From contig JAZRSW010000029.1 of assembly GCA_045651745.1 (NCBI GenBank), positions 12,394 through 76,393 on the forward strand: DNA of 64,000 nt, written 5' to 3'. The notes under the pieces are model-generated. The model was given only the letters and a program-made list of their open reading frames with translations. It was not told where the DNA came from and did not search any database. Source of the stretch: UMGS172 sp045651745 (GTDB lineage Bacteria; Bacillota; Clostridia; Oscillospirales; Acutalibacteraceae). This document shows positions 59,322 to 64,000 of the stretch, piece by piece (position 1 is the first letter of the stretch; each line of letters begins with the position of its first letter). Made by a program: the position numbers and the translations under genes.

Positions 59322-60689
59322 ATGTATGATTATAAAATTAATAAAAATATGACCATTCATCTGCCAAAAGAGGCTCGGCATCCTATTATTTTGGAGTTGT
59401 TAAAAAATTATACCACCGGAGTTGAATGGAAAGCCTGTTTCGATGCTAAAGAAAACACAATATTAATTGGAAATATAGACCCCATTTCTGCTGATGGTGA
59501 AGATTATGCATTAAGCGTTACCGACAGCGGAGCATTTGTTGTCGGCAGCACTTACGGTGGTTTGATGCGTGGCTTTGTAACGCTACTCGAAAGAATTGTC
59601 TGTAACGACTTTGAAAGTTACATTATCGAAGGCGGGCTTGAGAAAAAAAGTCCTAAAATAAAGTTCCGTTCAATACACTTTTGTGTTTTCCCTGAAACCA
59701 AGCTTACTTTTTTGCGCAAAGAAACTCGTCTTGCCATAATGAGTAAATACTCACATATTATAATTGAGTTCTGGGGAACACTCAAGATGGACAGTTTCTC
59801 GTTACTTGGTTGGGACAACGCCTATACAAAATCCGAAATAAAAGAAATAATGGACGAAATCAAAGCCTTCGGCATTGAAATTGTACCGTTTTTTCAACAT
59901 TGGGGTCATGCCGCTTTATCACGCGGGGGCGCAGGCGGTAAACACGTTGTTCTCAACCAGGATATTCGATACGAATATCTATACAAACCGCATACCGGCG
60001 GTTGGGTTTGGGATTTTAAAAAGCCCCAAGTGCTTGAACTTTTAAAAGACGTACGTAACGAGCTTATTGAACTTTGCGGTGAAGGGCAATACTTCCATCT
60101 CGGTTGCGACGAAGCCGAAAAGCATATATCTATCGACGAAGCCTTAGCTGTTGTTAACCACATTAATACCGTTGCTGAAGACTTAAAAGAAAAAGGTCGC
60201 AGAGCTATTATATGGGGCGATATGTTATTAAGCAAATCGTTTTTTGTAGAAAACTCAAAATACGAGTGCAACGCAAGTTTAGAAATAGCCAACGCTATGC
60301 TTGACCGTTTAAGCCGTGACGTTATTATTGCCGATTGGCAGTATAACATCAATAACGAAAAATGGGAGTCTTCCAAACTGTTTAAGGAAAAAGGATTTGA
60401 TGTTATTTGTTGTCCGTTTGACGGCCGACTGTCTACAAGCAAGGCGGTTGAAACGGCTTTTGAATGGGAAATGCTCGGTTTTATGAAGACCACTTGGCAT
60501 ACGCTCCATTCAAGCAATATGGCTCAAATCATACAAAGCGGTTGGGGTTCTTACGACGGTGTGATTGACCCAAATTATCACGTATTCAGCCCGTTAATTA
60601 GCCGCGTTACCGGAATACTTTGCAAAATAAGACCTCAGATTGACAACTATACTGAATATGGTTGGAAGGAAAAACAAATCGAAATATAA
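59322..60689 (+). CDS. GH20-type beta-N-acetylhexosaminidase-like protein
   Basis: 455 residues without signal peptide, so cytosolic. A short N-terminal alpha/beta domain (GH20b-like) precedes a TIM barrel with IVPFFQHWGHAALSR and the catalytic pair D263-E264 in HLGCDEAE, typical of GH20 (substrate-assisted cleavage of GlcNAc/GalNAc ends). AIIWGDMLL follows. It is close to family length though the C-terminal end is short. AAAGGAGG precedes the ATG; TGT-TAGAAT at 59291-59299 is the likely extended -10. Confidence 0.8.
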   Translation: MYDYKINKNMTIHLPKEARHPIILELLKNYTTGVEWKACFDAKENTILIGNIDPISADGEDYALSVTDSGAFVVGSTYGGLMRGFVTLLERIVCNDFESYIIEGGLEKKSPKIKFRSIHFCVFPETKLTFLRKETRLAIMSKYSHIIIEFWGTLKMDSFSLLGWDNAYTKSEIKEIMDEIKAFGIEIVPFFQHWGHAALSRGGAGGKHVVLNQDIRYEYLYKPHTGGWVWDFKKPQVLELLKDVRNELIELCGEGQYFHLGCDEAEKHISIDEALAVVNHINTVAEDLKEKGRRAIIWGDMLLSKSFFVENSKYECNASLEIANAMLDRLSRDVIIADWQYNINNEKWESSKLFKEKGFDVICCPFDGRLSTSKAVETAFEWEMLGFMKTTWHTLHSSNMAQIIQSGWGSYDGVIDPNYHVFSPLISRVTGILCKIRPQIDNYTEYGWKEKQIEI

Positions 60690-60698
60690 GATAAAACC

Positions 60699-60731
60699 AA
60701 AAGCTGTGTAGAAAATTTCTACACAGCTTTT
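60699..60731. terminator. Bidirectional terminator
   Basis: AAAAGCTGTGTAGAAA (60699-60714) pairs with 60716-60731, followed by Ts. It separates the convergent GH20 gene and the lipoprotein gene. Confidence 0.85.
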
Positions 60732-60775
60732 TTACTATCCCTTAAAATACAACCTTTACCGTTTAAATATAATAT

Positions 60776-61213
60776 CTATGATACACATTTTTTACAAGGT
60801 GTTAATGATTTCTCTTCAGCTTTTTCCAACGTTGTTGCCATTGCATTTTTACCTGCACAGCTTTCACTAAGATGCCAACGTTTACCGCTCGGCGTTATGT
60901 AAACCGTCTTTGAATTCGTTTCGGGTTCTTGTGTGATTGACACTTCCGAACTTTGAACCGCTGATGAGGTTATATCTTTACTCTCATTAAGTTTTAAACT
61001 TGTCGACTGTTTAGAAGATATATCGCTTGAGGAAGACGACGATGACACTTCTGATAAAGTTGTCGATGTGAGAAATATAGAGCCCTCTTTAGATGAAGTG
61101 ACAAAAGTATTCTCAAAAAATGATGAATCAACCTCATATCCATCATCGCACCCGACAAACACGCTCAACAAAACCATAACAAAAGCTATACTTAAAAATC
61201 TTTTTATTTCCAT
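60776..61213 (-). CDS. Lipoprotein with Cys-containing C-terminal domain
   Basis: 145 residues from ATG 61213. A signal peptide ends at a lipobox-like VFVGC (Cys about 22), then a Ser/Thr-rich linker. The C-terminal domain reads VYITPSGKRWHLSESCAGKNA...LTPCKKC. That ending (TPSG-x-x-(Y/W)H-x-x-x-C ... PC-x-x-C) occurs at the end of many secreted nuclease-like and cell-surface Clostridia proteins and probably binds a metal. Function unknown. It follows rsmI after 13 bp. Confidence 0.75.
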   Translation of the reverse strand: MEIKRFLSIAFVMVLLSVFVGCDDGYEVDSSFFENTFVTSSKEGSIFLTSTTLSEVSSSSSSSDISSKQSTSLKLNESKDITSSAVQSSEVSITQEPETNSKTVYITPSGKRWHLSESCAGKNAMATTLEKAEEKSLTPCKKCVS

Positions 61214-61226
61214 CAATTATCCCTTG

Positions 61227-62051
61227 TTATATCAATTCTTTATAAATCTCATTTCGGCGAAGTCCCGTTGCATTTGCGGCGTTTTTTGCGGCAGAAGTAG
61301 GACTCATTCCGTTTTCTATGAACTCTTTTGCCATTTTAACGGCATCGGAAAGAGTATATTCATTTTCAAAAGATTCTACGGTAGCGCCCGAAACAATCAG
61401 CACGTATTCACCCCTTGCACTGCCGTCAGCATATTTTTCATTGGCAAGACTCAACGTTGTTCTTTCGCAAGATTCGTGCAATTTTGTCAGTTCTTTTACC
61501 AATGCAATCTCGCGGTCACCGAGAACCTTTAATAAATCGGATAAAGTGTTCGCTAATTTGTGAGGTGCTTCATAAAAAATCAAAGTGCGGTCGTCTGACT
61601 TAATTTTAGCCAAATGCTCGCGTCTTTGGTTTTTATCGACCGACAAAAACCCCTCGAAAGAAAACCTGCCTGACGGCATACCCGAAATGGCAAGCGCGGT
61701 AATTAATGCACTAGGGCCCGGCACCGACTCGACCTCTAACCCTTTTTCACGGCAATACCTCACCAAGTCTTCACCCGGGTCAGAGATTGCAGGCATTCCG
61801 GCGTCGGTCACAATTGCGCAACTTTCCCCTGCCGAAATACGCTCGGCAATTTCTTCATGGCGGGCAACTTTATTATGCTCATGATAACTTATCATGGGCT
61901 TCTTAATTCCAAAATGATTAAGTAATTTGACCGATACGCGAGTATCCTCGGCGGCGATAAAATCAACCTTTTCGAGTGTTTCGGCGGCTCTTGGGCTAAA
62001 GTCACCCAGATTGCCTATCGGCGTGCCAACAACATAAAGTTTCCCGCTCAT
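61227..62051 (-). CDS. rsmI: 16S rRNA (cytidine-2'-O)-methyltransferase RsmI
   Basis: 274 residues from ATG 62051 (AAAGGAATT upstream). The SAM-binding tetrapyrrole-methylase fold: LYVVGTPIGNLGDFSPRA, AAEDTRVSVKLLNHFGI, MISYHEHN, VTDAGMPAISDPGEDLV and PGPSALITAL. It methylates C1402 of 16S rRNA. It starts 11 bp after the methyltransferase gene. Confidence 0.93.
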   Translation of the reverse strand: MSGKLYVVGTPIGNLGDFSPRAAETLEKVDFIAAEDTRVSVKLLNHFGIKKPMISYHEHNKVARHEEIAERISAGESCAIVTDAGMPAISDPGEDLVRYCREKGLEVESVPGPSALITALAISGMPSGRFSFEGFLSVDKNQRREHLAKIKSDDRTLIFYEAPHKLANTLSDLLKVLGDREIALVKELTKLHESCERTTLSLANEKYADGSARGEYVLIVSGATVESFENEYTLSDAVKMAKEFIENGMSPTSAAKNAANATGLRRNEIYKELI

Positions 62052-62062
62052 TTTAATTCCTT

Positions 62063-62800
62063 TCAAATTCCGCGACCGTGATTTTCCTTATAGTCGCCGT
62101 AAATTTCCATCATTTCGTCAGTGAGTTGTCCTTTGTTTTCAACATAAAGAGGTGGCATAACCGTCAATCCGTTTTTACCGCCGACTTTGCCCTCAACCAA
62201 CACGAGCCAAGCCTCTTTGCCCTCGCGCTGAATGACCTCGCGTAAAACTTTCGGCTCTATACCGTTGGCTCGCATTTCTGAAAAAATGTCGGTCAAGCGT
62301 TCAGGTCGGTGGCAAACACAAAGTCTACCGCCGAACTTCAATAAATGCTTTGCCGCTTTGACCACATCGGCAAAAACACACTTAACCTCGTGACGTGCTA
62401 TCCGTTCAGCCTCACTCAAGTTTTGGCTTCCCGCACCATCGGCTTTATACGGTGGATTGCAGGTCACCAAGTCGAACTCGCCATTCGGCAAAACCGATTT
62501 GATTTCTTTTAAATCGGCATTATACACGTTGAATAGTCCGTTTAACCCGTTAAGTTCAATATTCTGAGTGGCAATATTAGCGGCGGCGGTTTGAATTTCA
62601 ACACCGCTGACCTTTCCTGCTGAACCGTTTTTGAGCAACAAAAGGGGTATAATTCCGCAACCTGTTCCCAAATCGCAAGCGTTTTGGGACTGCTTTTTGC
62701 CTGCAAAATCGGCAAGTAGAACAGCGTCAGTACCAAAAGTATGCTCTTCACTTACGAAAACACTGAACTTCCCTAACGGCTCTTTTTTTAAGGTAGTCAT
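62063..62800 (-). CDS. tRNA1(Val) A37 N6-methyltransferase family protein (TrmN6/YfiC-like)
   Basis: 245 residues from ATG 62800, whose A overlaps the cysS stop (TAATG). SAM motif CDLGTGCGIIPLLL and the N6-adenine catalytic motif TCNPPYK. Likely modifies A37 of a tRNA or another adenine. Firmicutes homologues lie near rsmI, as here. Confidence 0.85.
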   Translation of the reverse strand: MTTLKKEPLGKFSVFVSEEHTFGTDAVLLADFAGKKQSQNACDLGTGCGIIPLLLLKNGSAGKVSGVEIQTAAANIATQNIELNGLNGLFNVYNADLKEIKSVLPNGEFDLVTCNPPYKADGAGSQNLSEAERIARHEVKCVFADVVKAAKHLLKFGGRLCVCHRPERLTDIFSEMRANGIEPKVLREVIQREGKEAWLVLVEGKVGGKNGLTVMPPLYVENKGQLTDEMMEIYGDYKENHGRGI

Positions 62801-64000
62801 TATTTGCGGCTCCACTTTGTGCCTTCGCGGGTATCTTCTAAAACAATACCCATATCGCTTAACTGTTGACGGATTGCATCAGCCTTCTGGAAATCTTTTG
62901 CCTTTTTAGCAGCAGTTCTCTCGGCGATTAATTCCTCAATTTCCGAGTCTAAACTGTCATCTTTTTGCACATACAAAAGACCTAAAACATCGCAAAGTTC
63001 ATTAAATGCCTTTAAGCAAGCCTCTAACGTTTCTTTACCTGCATTTTCGGCAACTAATTTGTTAATATCACGTACCATCTGGAATACTTCACCCAAGGCG
63101 TCGGCGGTATTAAGGTCGTCGTCCATAGCCTCAATGAATTTTTGTTTGTATTCTTCCAAGAATGTCGGTACCTCTCCGCCATTTTGGGCATGACTAATCG
63201 CAAACTCCAATCCCTCACGGCAACGGTAGAGACGGTCGAGCGAATTTTTAGCCTGCTCGATAATCTCGTCCGAATAGTTAATACGACTGCGGTAATGCGA
63301 AGAAATCATAATATAACGAATCCGCTCGTAACCAAACTTTTCAGCAACCTCACGCACAGTGAAGAAATTGTTTAAAGACTTCGACATCTTGCGGTTATCT
63401 ACGTTAATATAGCCGTTGTGCATCCAGTAATGTGCGAAATCGCAACCGTTAGCACATTCGGACTGTGCAATCTCGTTTTCGTGGTGCGGGAAAACCAAGT
63501 CCTGACCGCCACAGTGAATGTCAATGGTTTTGCCCAGATATCTACCTGCCATTGCCGAACATTCAATATGCCAACCCGGTCTACCGTTGCCCCAGGGTGA
63601 CTCCCAATATGGCTCGCCCGGTTTTGCGCCTTTCCAAAGGCAGAAATCCATCGGGTCTTCTTTAATATCGGTTACGTCGATACGTGCGCCTGCCTCCAAA
63701 TCTTCAAGCGGTTGATGTGAGAGTTTGCCGTACTCGTCAAACTTCTTTGCACGGAAATAAACGTCGCCGTTTGAAGGATAAGCAAAACCCTTTTCAATAA
63801 GTTCGGTAATGATACCGATAATAGCGTCAATATTTTCGGTAGCACGAGGATGAACGGTAGCCTCGCGGATGTTCATACCCTTTGCATCAACCCAAAATTC
63901 CTTAATATATCTTTCGGCAACCTCGGGAACGGTAATACCCTCCTCGTTTGCCTTTTTGATGAGTTTATCGTCAATATCGGTAAAGTTCTGAACAAAACGA
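62800..64000 (-). CDS. cysS: Cysteinyl-tRNA synthetase (5' end outside window)
   Basis: The frame is open to the window edge; about 400 residues are present. It holds FTDIDDKLI, GWHIECSAMA, DIHCGGQDLVFPHHENEIAQSE with zinc ligands, and KMSKSLNN (KMSKS loop). The HxGH segment is beyond the window. It charges tRNA-Cys with cysteine. First visible gene of the cysS-methyltransferase-rsmI-lipoprotein group. Confidence 0.95.
   Translation of the reverse strand, partial: RFVQNFTDIDDKLIKKANEEGITVPEVAERYIKEFWVDAKGMNIREATVHPRATENIDAIIGIITELIEKGFAYPSNGDVYFRAKKFDEYGKLSHQPLEDLEAGARIDVTDIKEDPMDFCLWKGAKPGEPYWESPWGNGRPGWHIECSAMAGRYLGKTIDIHCGGQDLVFPHHENEIAQSECANGCDFAHYWMHNGYINVDNRKMSKSLNNFFTVREVAEKFGYERIRYIMISSHYRSRINYSDEIIEQAKNSLDRLYRCREGLEFAISHAQNGGEVPTFLEEYKQKFIEAMDDDLNTADALGEVFQMVRDINKLVAENAGKETLEACLKAFNELCDVLGLLYVQKDDSLDSEIEELIAERTAAKKAKDFQKADAIRQQLSDMGIVLEDTREGTKWSRK

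Noticed and set aside
1..64000. CRISPR array
   Set aside because: No regularly spaced direct repeats with unique spacers, and no cas genes.

Overview
The window looks like a chromosome segment from an endospore-forming, moderately AT-rich gut-type Clostridia (Oscillospirales/Ruminococcaceae-like; inferred, not tested). The reasons are the sporulation genes yqfC, yqfD and ylbJ, the typical Firmicutes block yqfC-yqfD-phoH-ybeY-era-yqzL-recO-mutS2, Gram-positive ribosome binding sites and sigma-A-like promoters, and many glycan-active enzymes.

Layout. (1) 1-6.5 kb is an accessory region. It holds a tyrosine-recombinase/GH2 chimera, a tnpV remnant facing another broken gene, an intact serine hydrolase, a possible structured RNA, and a small EF-hand protein followed by a membrane-anchored Mrr-type nuclease. 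(2) 6.8-10.4 kb is one giant surface protein. (3) 10.9-34.3 kb is a single-strand polysaccharide operon of 20 genes. It runs from a priming sugar-phosphate transferase through UDP-GalNAcA-type precursor enzymes, a split transketolase, an opine-dehydrogenase/PP-loop/adenylating-ligase trio, eight or nine glycosyltransferases, an EpsG-like polymerase and a Wzx flippase, to a pyruvyltransferase fused to an FrhB-like iron-sulfur domain. A sigma-A promoter (TTGACA-N17-TAGAAT) sits just upstream of its first gene. (4) 34.5-40.6 kb has an ABC-2 exporter between two membrane-anchored proteins with acidic N-termini. (5) 40.7-49.1 kb has an AraC regulator divergent from an alpha-galactosidase, a YwaF-like membrane protein, an FAD oxidoreductase, a radical SAM protein, a GMP synthase lacking its glutaminase domain, and a CofE-like ligase. 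(6) 49.5-58.9 kb is the housekeeping/sporulation block, including a 46-residue yqzL between era and recO. (7) 58.9-64 kb has tRNA-Val(GAC) with a duplicated 3' tail, a GH20 enzyme, a lipoprotein, rsmI, a TrmN6-like methyltransferase and cysS, which runs off the window end.

The strongest candidate for something new is the trio at 23.5-27.2 kb inside the polysaccharide operon. An opine dehydrogenase, an ATP-PPase and a CapK/PaaK-type ligase sit next to the genes that should make UDP-GalNAcA. This suggests an acidic glycan carrying amide-linked opine-type amino acids. Second are two copies of a roughly 210 bp multi-hairpin repeat (10656-10871 and 19847-20051), the second of which supplies the stop codon of a glycosyltransferase. 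Third is the roughly 200 nt structured RNA candidate at 4940-5137.
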